Positions 15,430-22,310 of a stretch of 38,381 nucleotides of DNA are shown here, piece by piece. Below the pieces are notes generated by a model. That model saw only the letters and a list, made by a program, of their open reading frames with translations. It did no database searches and was not told the DNA's origin. A program made the translations under genes and the position numbers. Positions within the stretch are counted from its first letter, which is position 1; the number at the start of each line of letters is the position of its first letter. This DNA is from a virus. Location of the stretch: IMG/VR virus record IMGVR_UViG_3300044953_000566, positions 1 to 38,381 of that record. One strand, written 5' to 3'.

Positions 15430-16142
15430 ACGATTAAAAATGGGGATTTAGATTTAAATTTACCAACTTCTTTAAATTTAAACACGCTGTTAAGTTTAAA
15501 CACCTTACCTTCTGGCACTTCTTCCATGGTTTTACCTTGAATAGAAGAATAGTTACCGTTGTCGTCATAATAGAGTGTACTACCTTGTCTTACTAGATAA
15601 ACATTTAAAGTGGTGGTGTTAATAATTGCAAGAGCAAAAGTACCTTCTAGTCGATTACAAATTTTTTCAATAATATTAACTTCTTCTGAAGAAGCAACTT
15701 CTTCTGAAGAAGTTGCTTTCTTTTTATATTTTAAACTTACCCATTCTTCTTGCAACATCGAAGCAATTACTGATGTATCTACTCTATTTTCATTCCAGCT
15801 ACAGTACTTTTCATTTAACGTTTCATGGTTTGTTAAAACCCCGTTATGAAATACCATCCAATCTTCTTGTTCAAATGGATGCGAGGTATCGTAATTAAAC
15901 TTACGAACTGCAGATGTCGGTGCTTGAACATGGCCAATATAGTATGCATGTCCTTTTTCTTTCAATTTAAGTTTATCAATGTTAATATACCCCTCTTGTT
16001 TAATAATACTAACATCATCAACGATACCAGCAGGGGATTTCATTAGCGTTACTAGTGATGAAGCAAACGTACCACGAGTTTTATTTGCGTCGTATAAAAC
16101 TTCAAACATTGATAGATTTGGAGAACCATAGATAGCACAAAT
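15426..16142 (-). CDS. Class II glutamine amidotransferase, probable AUU start
   Basis: A class II (Ntn-hydrolase) glutaminase domain. The first ATG, at 16109, would remove the catalytic cysteine. The frame continues upstream as ATT-Cys-Ala-Ile-Tyr-Gly-Ser, matching the MCGIxG start of the family. An ATT codon at 16142 therefore probably initiates, leaving Cys as residue 1 after Met removal. GGGGAGGGG at 16154-16162 lies 11 bases upstream. Other family features are GHVQAPTSA, HNGVLTNHE and RVDTSVIA. It would supply ammonia to an acceptor enzyme; the coupled glycosyltransferase and the QueC-like protein at 17464 are candidates. A duplicated SSEEVA insert lies in the middle. Confidence 0.75.
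   Translation of the reverse strand: MCAIYGSPNLSMFEVLYDANKTRGTFASSLVTLMKSPAGIVDDVSIIKQEGYINIDKLKLKEKGHAYYIGHVQAPTSAVRKFNYDTSHPFEQEDWMVFHNGVLTNHETLNEKYCSWNENRVDTSVIASMLQEEWVSLKYKKKATSSEEVASSEEVNIIEKICNRLEGTFALAIINTTTLNVYLVRQGSTLYYDDNGNYSSIQGKTMEEVPEGKVFKLNSVFKFKEVGKFKSKSPFLIV
15678..15713 (-). repeat. Two tandem 18-bp near-palindromic units inside the amidotransferase gene
   Basis: Two copies of AACTTCTTCTGAAGAAGC/T in tandem, encoding the repeated SSEEVA peptide. Each copy is almost a perfect inverted repeat. Confidence 0.85.
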
Positions 16143-16411
16143 AACGTTAAAATCCCCTCCCCTGGGTGTAAATATTATTGTTCATATAATCTATTATAGA
16201 TACAAAATAACAAATATCAACAATCAAAAAAGTATATGTAGGTTTACACCAAACAAATTATGGTATGAAAGCTCCTGATGCAGTTTGAAAAATGAGCTAA
16301 AGTAGAAAAAATAGTTTGAAACTGCACATCTGGATAAAATTCAGCAGTAAAAAAAACTACTACTTAGTATAGAGTATATAACAAAGTAGTGTTATATGAA
16401 TAAATAATTCT
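16143..16411. promoter_or_regulatory. Divergent intergenic region with inverted repeat
   Basis: Spacer of 269 bases between divergent genes. It contains the G-rich ribosome-site candidate of the amidotransferase (16154-16162), an inverted repeat TGCAGTTT (16279-16286) / AAACTGCA (16319-16326), and the late octamer at 16399. No tRNA or ORF is apparent. Confidence 0.45.
16399..16406 (+). promoter_or_regulatory. Late-promoter-like octamer AATAAATA, 5 nt before ATG
   Basis: AATAAATA, then ATTCT, then the ATG at 16412. Confidence 0.5.
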
Positions 16412-17473
16412 ATGAATTTTAATTCGCTGTATAATAAACTTGAAATTATCGAAGAAGCAAGAGCTAGTCGCTTTGAAACCCTTTTTCAAACAGGCTATCT
16501 TAAAAAAGCTATGATAGATAAAGGTGTTGGTGTGCCGAGACCTCTTGTATTCCAGTTTATTATGGATTTCTTAGAAAGTAAAGGTCTTGTACCTGAAGGA
16601 ACAGCTTTTAAGGGGTCAAGATATGCAGCTGAAGCTGGTGAATTCATTAAAAAACTTGTTGATGACGGCATAATTAAAGACGAGATTGCTGATGAGTTTA
16701 AAGAATATACAAAAAATAATTTAGGAGAATTTATTGGCCGTAAATTTCAAACTACAAAACACAGAACTGGTGAGTTTGCTAAAAAACAACAAATGGAAGG
16801 TGGTGAAGAAAGAGGTAAAGTTGCAGGTGAATTACGTAAGATAAAATCAGCTGAAGAATTAGCAGCAGAAAGACAAGCAAAGAAAGAAGCTGAACAAGCT
16901 CGTGCTGAAGATATTTCACCAACATCTCCTTATGAATTTAAAGATTATCAGGTATATATCGAAACAAAAAATGAAGTATCTTTAGAATTAGTAAAAATTA
17001 AGAAAATTTTCACCGCTCTTGCTAAAGGTACCCCTGTTGAGGTTGATATCGATAGTACACCTACAAATATATCTGTATCCATGGATCCAGAGTCACCGGT
17101 AGCAAAGGGTGTTATTAAGTTTGGTGAAGAAAAAATTAATAGTGAATTAGTTAATCTGTTAGCTAAACAGTTTCGTGTTGATCCAGAAGATATAATGGTA
17201 AATATTAGCCCCCCGCATATAATGGATATTGACAAAGACCTCGGTGTTAATAAAACTAAAGCTCAACAAACCGGTGTTGATACAGATGGATATAGTATGG
17301 GTACTATAGCTGGTGATGACTCTGCACGTCGTCTTGCTAACCCATTTGAAGATGAGGAAGAACCTGTTACAAAAGCCGCAAAACCAAAAGTACAGTTTAT
17401 CTCAAACAAAGATCGATTCCAACCTAAGACTATCTGGCAAAAGATTGCACAGCAGGAACTGTATTATAAATAA
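16412..17473 (+). CDS. Late charged protein, 353 aa, possibly head-internal
   Basis: I do not recognise the family. The N terminus MNFNSLYNKLEIIEEARA resembles the T4 capsid-targeting peptide, which ends in an I-x-E-A motif. The next 100 residues look like a helical DNA-binding region (RPLVFQFIMDFLESKG). Residues about 120-170 are a highly charged coiled coil (EERGKVAGELRKIKSAEELAAERQAKKEAEQ). A beta-rich segment and an acidic C-terminal region follow. It is preceded by the AATAAATA octamer and overlaps the converging QueC gene by ten bases. A late internal or virion-associated protein is the best inference. Confidence 0.6.
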   Translation: MNFNSLYNKLEIIEEARASRFETLFQTGYLKKAMIDKGVGVPRPLVFQFIMDFLESKGLVPEGTAFKGSRYAAEAGEFIKKLVDDGIIKDEIADEFKEYTKNNLGEFIGRKFQTTKHRTGEFAKKQQMEGGEERGKVAGELRKIKSAEELAAERQAKKEAEQARAEDISPTSPYEFKDYQVYIETKNEVSLELVKIKKIFTALAKGTPVEVDIDSTPTNISVSMDPESPVAKGVIKFGEEKINSELVNLLAKQFRVDPEDIMVNISPPHIMDIDKDLGVNKTKAQQTGVDTDGYSMGTIAGDDSARRLANPFEDEEEPVTKAAKPKVQFISNKDRFQPKTIWQKIAQQELYYK

Positions 17474-18219
17474 GTATCGTAAGGTATTTTCTTGCAATTA
17501 TTCTTTTCCCAAACATTAAATAAATTCTGTTTGTATGGAATCGGATCAATATATCCAGCTTCAACAAATCCTTGTAATCGCAAACTAGAAGATGGTGAAT
17601 ATGCATCTGCTTTGTCTTCACCAGCATAACAAGTCCAAGTATCACTAAATTTAACCCCAAGTCTAATACCTTCTAAGATAATATCCTTCTTGGACATAGT
17701 TAAAAGAGGAGCTTCAACAACAATGCGATGCTCCCTATTTAATTCAGCTACATCATTGATCTTTTTCAAGAATTCTGGGCTTCCATCCCAGTAGCCGGCT
17801 AACGAGTCAACCTGAGCTGCACCATACCAAACTGTATCAGCCCCGATACCTTCTGCATATGATAGAAGATATGAAATAAACAACATATTTCGAAATGCTA
17901 CATAGCTCTTAGGTTGAGCTTCACCTCTCATCTCTCTTACATCTGGTGTATCAATATCTGGATTAGTAAGAGAAGAAGTTGGAGCAAGAAGATTTAATGG
18001 TGTATCAATAACTAACATCTCAACCTTTTTCTTCAGACTCTTCAGCTGCTTTTGTGCGCAATCTAATTCTTTCTTATGTCTTTGACCATAATCAAAGAAC
18101 AAACAGTACACTTCATCAAACTTTTCAGCTGCTATGTGAAGCAAGACTGAAGAGTCAGCACCACCGGAGAATGCTAATACAACTTTTGTTTTTTTGGGAC
18201 CCATAGTTTTAGTATCCAT
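17464..18219 (-). CDS. queC: QueC-like 7-cyano-7-deazaguanine synthase, zinc cysteines lost
   Basis: A 251-residue QueC homologue. QueC converts 7-carboxy-7-deazaguanine to preQ0 in an ATP-dependent reaction. The ATP pyrophosphatase P-loop is intact (LAFSGGADSSVLL, about residues 14-26), as are FFDYGQRHKKEL, YVAFRNMLFISYLLSYAE and TVWYGAAQVDS. The family normally ends in TWSCY followed by a CGxCxxC zinc site. Here TWTCYAGEDKADAYSPSSS keeps only the first Cys. Either the zinc site is dispensable or the substrate has changed. Phages use such enzymes to make deazaguanine-modified DNA, but no QueD, QueE, FolE or DpdA gene is in this window. Confidence 0.82.
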   Translation of the reverse strand: MDTKTMGPKKTKVVLAFSGGADSSVLLHIAAEKFDEVYCLFFDYGQRHKKELDCAQKQLKSLKKKVEMLVIDTPLNLLAPTSSLTNPDIDTPDVREMRGEAQPKSYVAFRNMLFISYLLSYAEGIGADTVWYGAAQVDSLAGYWDGSPEFLKKINDVAELNREHRIVVEAPLLTMSKKDIILEGIRLGVKFSDTWTCYAGEDKADAYSPSSSLRLQGFVEAGYIDPIPYKQNLFNVWEKNNCKKIPYDTYL

Positions 18220-18222
18220 TAC

Positions 18223-18234
18223 AACTATATTATA
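18223..18234 (-). promoter_or_regulatory. TATAATATAGTT element upstream of queC
   Basis: A 12-mer containing a TATAAT -10-like core, three bases before the queC ATG. The identical 12-mer precedes the gp55 gene. Confidence 0.4.
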
Positions 18235-18271
18235 ACATGGAATAAAAATTATTCCACCAGATTTGACATAA

Positions 18272-18541
18272 TTAGATTTTAGCTTCGTCTACGAGATATT
18301 CAATATACGAAATACTTTTCACACCAGAAAAGCGAGATACTTCTTTGTCATTTTTAAAAATGATGCATGTAGGTACAGCGTTAATACTGTATTGTTTACT
18401 AATATCTTCATTATCTTCGATGTTGATAATTTGAACATCACAATCAGTTTGTTTTTGTTTAAACTGCTCAATTACAGGTTTAAACATTCTACATGGACCA
18501 CACCATGGCGCGCTAAAATATAGTAGTTTGATGTATTTTAT
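18272..18541 (-). CDS. Thioredoxin/glutaredoxin-like protein, probable AUA start
   Basis: A small thioredoxin fold of about 89 residues. The active site WCGPC and the cis-proline loop (AVPTCIIF) are present. The first ATG (18487) falls just after the active site, so it cannot be the true start. Reading upstream in frame gives YIKLLYFSAPWCGPCR, open back only to an ATA codon at 18541, which overlaps the UvsX stop (ATAA). No ATG, GTG or TTG precedes the CxxC motif. Initiation at ATA, coupled to termination of UvsX, is the simplest reading. It probably reduces ribonucleotide reductase or another phage enzyme. Confidence 0.75.
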   Translation of the reverse strand: MKYIKLLYFSAPWCGPCRMFKPVIEQFKQKQTDCDVQIINIEDNEDISKQYSINAVPTCIIFKNDKEVSRFSGVKSISYIEYLVDEAKI

Positions 18542-19671
18542 TCGTTATTTTCAAACTCATTGGGTTCATCGGGTTCACCAAGTTCGTCTAATTCATCAAC
18601 GTCTTCTGCAAGAGCTTCCCCTTCACTATAAGACCAATTCTTAGTAATTTCAACCTGCAATTTAGGTAAAATCTGATCCCATACGTCAGAGTCTTTCCGC
18701 CAAGATTTGTAATAACCGAGCTTAGTTCCATCTGGTAAAGCATAAGTTGAACCATTTTGAATAACTGCACCCATACCCACTGCAAGGTCGAGAAGACCGT
18801 AGTATTTGTCTAATCCTGTTGAAAAACTTAAGTACATCTCAGCTTCAAGGTACTGTTTAATGAAACGATTCTTACGTGTGAGAGCGCGAATAATCACACC
18901 AGAGTAATTCTTCTGACCAGCAACCATATTGCTATCAAAAGCTTTACCCCCGTCATCTTTCATAGGTTTACGAGCTAACTGTACAGATACCGACGGAAGG
19001 TATGTCACAGCTTTACCACCAGGCATGTGTTTTTCAAGAGAGGGGAACATTGCAGATGGGTCATCGTACACATGATTCGTACAGAGAATGGTAGTTCTGG
19101 TAAGTGCACCCATATTGTTGCAAGTCTTAAGTAGAGACTTCATTGCACGAGCTGCACTACCCATATCAGCTGATGTGCTTTCTTTCTCCATTCTATTCAT
19201 TTCTTGCTGGGATTGAAGGTTACCCAACGAATCAACTGCAATAATAAACTTACCTTCAAGACCCTTTGCTTTCACGTTAGTCAAGAATTTGAAAATTGCA
19301 TTTCGAGTTTCTTCAATCGTTATAGATGGTACGTATTTTACCTTTGAAACATCAAGTCCCAAGCGAGTTGCACCTTCTGGGTCGATACTATTTTCAGTAT
19401 CAAAAATAACCGGAGTTAAACCTTGGCGTTGAGCTCGAGCAAGAATCTTTTGCACGAAAAGAGACTTACCAGTCATCGATTCTCCAGCTAAAAGTGTAAC
19501 CCGACCCTTTGGAATACCACCATCCAATTTGCCAGAGATGAGAGCGTTCAACACCATCGAACCTGTATCAATCCAACCATCTACCAGACTAAGAGAGTTC
19601 TTATCAAGGTATGTTGCATACGGGTTAATTTCATCAATACTATCTAAGGCTGCTTTTAGTTCTTTATCCAT
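18538..19671 (-). CDS. uvsX: RecA-like recombinase, T4 UvsX
   Basis: A 377-residue protein (T4 UvsX is 391). Walker A GESMTGKS lies at residues 63-70 and Walker B is FIIAVDSLGNL; ILCTNHVYDDP and MPGGKAVTYLPSVSVQL are the UvsX/RecA L1-L2 region. The C-terminal tail is strongly acidic (EDVDELDELGEPDEPNEFE), as in RecA proteins. UvsX forms filaments on gp32-coated DNA, with UvsY as mediator (30407-30802 here), for recombination-dependent replication. It is not interrupted, unlike the other large replication enzymes nearby. The gene is read on from the downstream side of the terminator at 19708. Confidence 0.92.
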   Translation of the reverse strand: MDKELKAALDSIDEINPYATYLDKNSLSLVDGWIDTGSMVLNALISGKLDGGIPKGRVTLLAGESMTGKSLFVQKILARAQRQGLTPVIFDTENSIDPEGATRLGLDVSKVKYVPSITIEETRNAIFKFLTNVKAKGLEGKFIIAVDSLGNLQSQQEMNRMEKESTSADMGSAARAMKSLLKTCNNMGALTRTTILCTNHVYDDPSAMFPSLEKHMPGGKAVTYLPSVSVQLARKPMKDDGGKAFDSNMVAGQKNYSGVIIRALTRKNRFIKQYLEAEMYLSFSTGLDKYYGLLDLAVGMGAVIQNGSTYALPDGTKLGYYKSWRKDSDVWDQILPKLQVEITKNWSYSEGEALAEDVDELDELGEPDEPNEFENNE

Positions 19672-19707
19672 ACGTTTAATATATACCTAAATAAATTAAA
19701 TCAACAA

Positions 19708-19735
19708 AAACCCCACCAATATATTGGTGGGGTTT
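19708..19735 (-). terminator. Strong rho-independent terminator
   Basis: A 13-bp perfect stem (AAACCCCACCAAT / ATTGGTGGGGTTT) with a two-base loop, followed on the minus strand by TTTTTGTTGATTT. It ends the operon whose last gene stops at 19762, just before uvsX. Confidence 0.85.
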
Positions 19736-19761
19736 AAAACTATTATAATAGTTAACTATTT

Positions 19762-20097
19762 TTAATCTTCAAAAAGTTTTACCACTTCTGGTTCTTCTTG
19801 TACAATTGGAGTTGGATTACACATCGATTCGTATTGCTGTAACAAACGGTCGTCTAAAGTTACATCACTAATTGCAATTGATTCTTTATGGTAAGTCCAA
19901 ACATTTGTTTCTTTATCACCTAAAAATTCATTGAATAGAAGTGGTAAGGTTTGAACTTGTAACTGACCAGTTTGGCTTGGCTGCACATGTAGAATGATAG
20001 GTTTGCGCAAGCGCAAAAAAGTATCGGATTCAGATGCAACAGTACCAATAATAAAACGACCAATATGGTCAATAATAAGTTTAACTTGTGGTTTCAT
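19762..20097 (-). CDS. Hypothetical protein, 111 aa, between polymerase and UvsX
   Basis: A small beta-rich protein beginning MKPQVKLIIDHIGRFIIGTV. The alternation of short strands and the RLRKPIILHVQ segment loosely recall an Sm-like barrel, but I cannot assign a family. The C terminus is acidic (VQEEPEVVKLFED), like a partner-binding tail. It lies 31 bases downstream of the polymerase C-terminal gene and is followed by a strong terminator, so it is the last gene of the polymerase operon. Confidence 0.6.
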   Translation of the reverse strand: MKPQVKLIIDHIGRFIIGTVASESDTFLRLRKPIILHVQPSQTGQLQVQTLPLLFNEFLGDKETNVWTYHKESIAISDVTLDDRLLQQYESMCNPTPIVQEEPEVVKLFED

Positions 20098-20128
20098 ACT
20101 TTATATATTAATCTCTTTACCAATAGAA

Positions 20129-21094
20129 TCAACCAAATAAATCAAACAATTCTGTTTGCACATTATCTTTTGGTTTTCTAATTCGCCAATTTACTGCTTC
20201 ATAAAAACGTTCAATTGCTTGGAATAAAATCTTATCAAACATTGTATCATAGTCGATTTTAAAATACTGATTAAACTCTTCAGGGAATTTATTTTTAAAA
20301 GCTATAGATTCAATCATATATTTGTTTGGTGTTTCAACATATAGATATCTTACCTTGTCACCTGAAGAAAGCTTTTCGTATTTCTTATCGAGCTTCAATT
20401 TATCTAATAGTAGATTATGGTAATAACTTGATTTGACATGCAATGGCATGGACTTTGTTGTGTCGAAGTCACTACATTTAACTGCATACTTTTCATACCC
20501 TTTCAATCCCATAACAAATGCGACATCTTGAATCGGAAGTCCTTTGAAAATATCATACGTCTCATTCAGTACTTTATTTGTTTCAGCTTGAGATTTTGTT
20601 AACAACATCGTCTCAATTATTTTTTTTGCATATGGCTTAATTGCATTAGGCATTGTTGTTCTTACAACTTCAACACCTGTATACTTGAATTTATCACATG
20701 CAATACCTTCATCATCTAAAACATGCAACACATATCGTTTTTTCTGCAAAAATAGACCAACATCACCGATACTTTCACGTTTGAAAACAAATCTACAATC
20801 TTTAGAATTTAAAGTTTTTGCACCCCAGACTTTAATCTTTGAATTAAGATAGTTTTCAATATTTTGTACGATTTCAAGAGTATCTTTAGTCAGCTTACCA
20901 GCATCATCTGTGAATAACGTCTTATTATCTTTATACAAAGACTTGATAGAAACGTAAGAGCTATTATGTACAAGAATGTTATTAGCGTAAAACCATGGCT
21001 GATCCTGATCTTCCATTTCCATGTCATACACATATTCATCTTCAAATGGATCTATTTCTTCAACTGTAAATTCTTCAAACTTATTTTTTATCAT
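20129..21094 (-). CDS. 43: DNA polymerase gp43, C-terminal piece with IntC
   Basis: A 321-residue protein. Residues 1-44 are a split-intein C-half (EYVYDMEMEDQDQPWFYANNILVHN) with catalytic His43-Asn44 and Ser45 at +1. The extein begins SSYVSIKSL, exactly what should follow the motif C sequence YNDTD at the end of the N-extein in 21272-22215. It goes on through the palm and thumb: FVFKRESIGDVGLFLQKKRYVLHV (the KKRY motif), TGVEVVRTTMPN, a helical thumb region, and a C-terminal NVQTELFDLFG, which fits a clamp-binding peptide. Without trans-splicing, neither piece has both catalytic aspartates in a complete palm. Confidence 0.9.
   Translation of the reverse strand: MIKNKFEEFTVEEIDPFEDEYVYDMEMEDQDQPWFYANNILVHNSSYVSIKSLYKDNKTLFTDDAGKLTKDTLEIVQNIENYLNSKIKVWGAKTLNSKDCRFVFKRESIGDVGLFLQKKRYVLHVLDDEGIACDKFKYTGVEVVRTTMPNAIKPYAKKIIETMLLTKSQAETNKVLNETYDIFKGLPIQDVAFVMGLKGYEKYAVKCSDFDTTKSMPLHVKSSYYHNLLLDKLKLDKKYEKLSSGDKVRYLYVETPNKYMIESIAFKNKFPEEFNQYFKIDYDTMFDKILFQAIERFYEAVNWRIRKPKDNVQTELFDLFG
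20963..21094 (-). other. Split intein C-half (IntC) of gp43
   Basis: 44 residues with block F and G ending LVHN before Ser+1. The canonical penultimate His is present, unlike in the other two split inteins here. Confidence 0.85.
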
Positions 21095-21271
21095 ATAAAA
21101 ATCTTTTACACTGTTCGACTACTGACTCTGGGTTATTATCAAAATCACTTTCTTAAATCACCAACACACTATATCCCCGTTCTCTAATTATACACTCTTG
21201 GTTTTGAATATCAACCTTCCAAATCTGTTCAGCTGTTAGTGTGTTTTACCATATTGATTCGAGTTATCATG
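21095..21271 (-). other. 177-nt spacer between gp43 IntN and IntC cistrons
   Basis: An AT-rich spacer with stops in the relevant frames. I see no ORF or clear structured element in it. Confidence 0.5.
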
Positions 21272-22215
21272 CTAGCAATCACCATGCAACTCTACACATT
21301 TACCGGTTGGTGATGCTGCATCTAACGTCTTTATAAGAATTTTATCACCTGGTTTATATTCTTTAGGTGAAATTCTTATAACAGTGTCGTTTCGAAGTAC
21401 CATCAACCCATGATCTTCTGTCATAATAACCTCATCACCATTGCTTGTTTTAATCTTAAACCGCCGCTTAGTAACTCGATGACGGATTAATCTTTTAACC
21501 GGTGATTCAACTACACATCTAGTGTTAGTATTATATGTTGATGTTCTAATATTCTTAATATCTATTGTCTCATGACCATGTTTAGATGTTACGATATTAT
21601 CATTTGCATACCTATTATATAAATCACCGATAGCAATATCCACACCATTTATACAGACTGTCGTATCATACGGGACCGAATCTGTATCATTATAAATGAT
21701 TGCTTCTTCAAGTTCTTTGTCTGTAATGTTTGGTAACTTTTCTTTTAAATATTCCTTAATAAGTGTGTTTGATTCTTTAATCACCGCTTGACCTGTCAAT
21801 GTTACAGATGATGCAATATCATCATCACCAATAGGTGCTTGCTTGTTACCAAAATCATTTATCTTCGTTTCAACTCGTTTAGATTAAAACCGCTTTCGCT
21901 GCTATATATTTCTATATAGATGAGACTATATCATCACCACTCAAGGTGTCTCCCGTTTCGATACACTTGTATCTACTCGCTTTCGCGATAGTCGTTGAAC
22001 GTTCTCTTTTCAGAGCTTCGCTGCTGATTGCCATTTTAAAGGTTTTCCAGCAATTAGAGAGATTTTTCAACACCAATTACTTGATGAAGGGACCGTTAGG
22101 TTAATCCGTAGCAACTATTGATTAATACCTTAACACACATTTGATGTGCATTAAGCTGATCAACTTTATCTTTAAGTTCCTTTCTCCTAAATTCTAGTTC
22201 TTGTAGTCTTGTCAT
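21272..22215 (-). CDS. 43: DNA polymerase gp43, middle piece (43B), two exons, with IntN
   Basis: Exon 1 is 22104-22215 and exon 2 is 21272-21855; splicing out 248 nt gives an unbroken 231-residue frame. Residues 1-37 carry the fingers helix and motif B, VKVLINSCYG. After the junction the protein reads YFGNKQAPIGDDDIASSVTLTGQ, collinear with T4 gp43 around NSLYGALGN and FGQ. Motif C YNDTD is at residues 93-97. Ser98 then opens a 134-residue IntN with block A (SVPYDTTVCIN) and block B (MTEDHGLMV). The ATG at 22215 is preceded by an in-frame TAG, so this is a separate cistron from 43A, not readthrough. Confidence 0.85.
21275..21676 (-). other. Split intein N-half (IntN) of gp43, inserted at motif C
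   Basis: 134 residues beginning with nucleophile Ser immediately after YNDTD, the Pol-c insertion site used by several polymerase inteins. Block B TEDH and KEYKPGDKILI are visible. No endonuclease domain is recognised. Confidence 0.85.
21856..22103 (-). ncRNA. Group I intron in the DNA polymerase gene, 248 nt, ORF-less
   Basis: All four conserved core elements are visible on the minus strand: P AATTGCTGGAAAACC (22041-22055), Q CAATCAGCAGCGAAGC (22015-22030), R GTTCAACGACTATC (21987-22000) and S GATGATATAGTCTC (21922-21935). The GACTAT of R pairs with ATAGTC of S to form P7. The 5' site is placed after GGAU, which can pair with GUCC in the intron start to give the required U-G wobble of P1. 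The 3' site is after the G at 21856. These borders restore the frame through motif B. AT-rich and GAAA-loop hairpins near the 3' end fit P9 stems. Confidence 0.9.
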
Positions 22216-22310
22216 ATGCTATATAATAGTGTTGTTTTTTCAAAAACCAACCAAAATAACCATAAATACCAATCTTATAAACGTCTAAAAAATTTATTAC
22301 ATAATCTTAA
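22216..22310 (-). other. Gap between polymerase pieces 43A and 43B
   Basis: A 95-base AT-rich region with stops in frame, too short for a group I intron, joining two halves of the fingers domain. It may carry a ribosome site for 43B. Confidence 0.6.
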
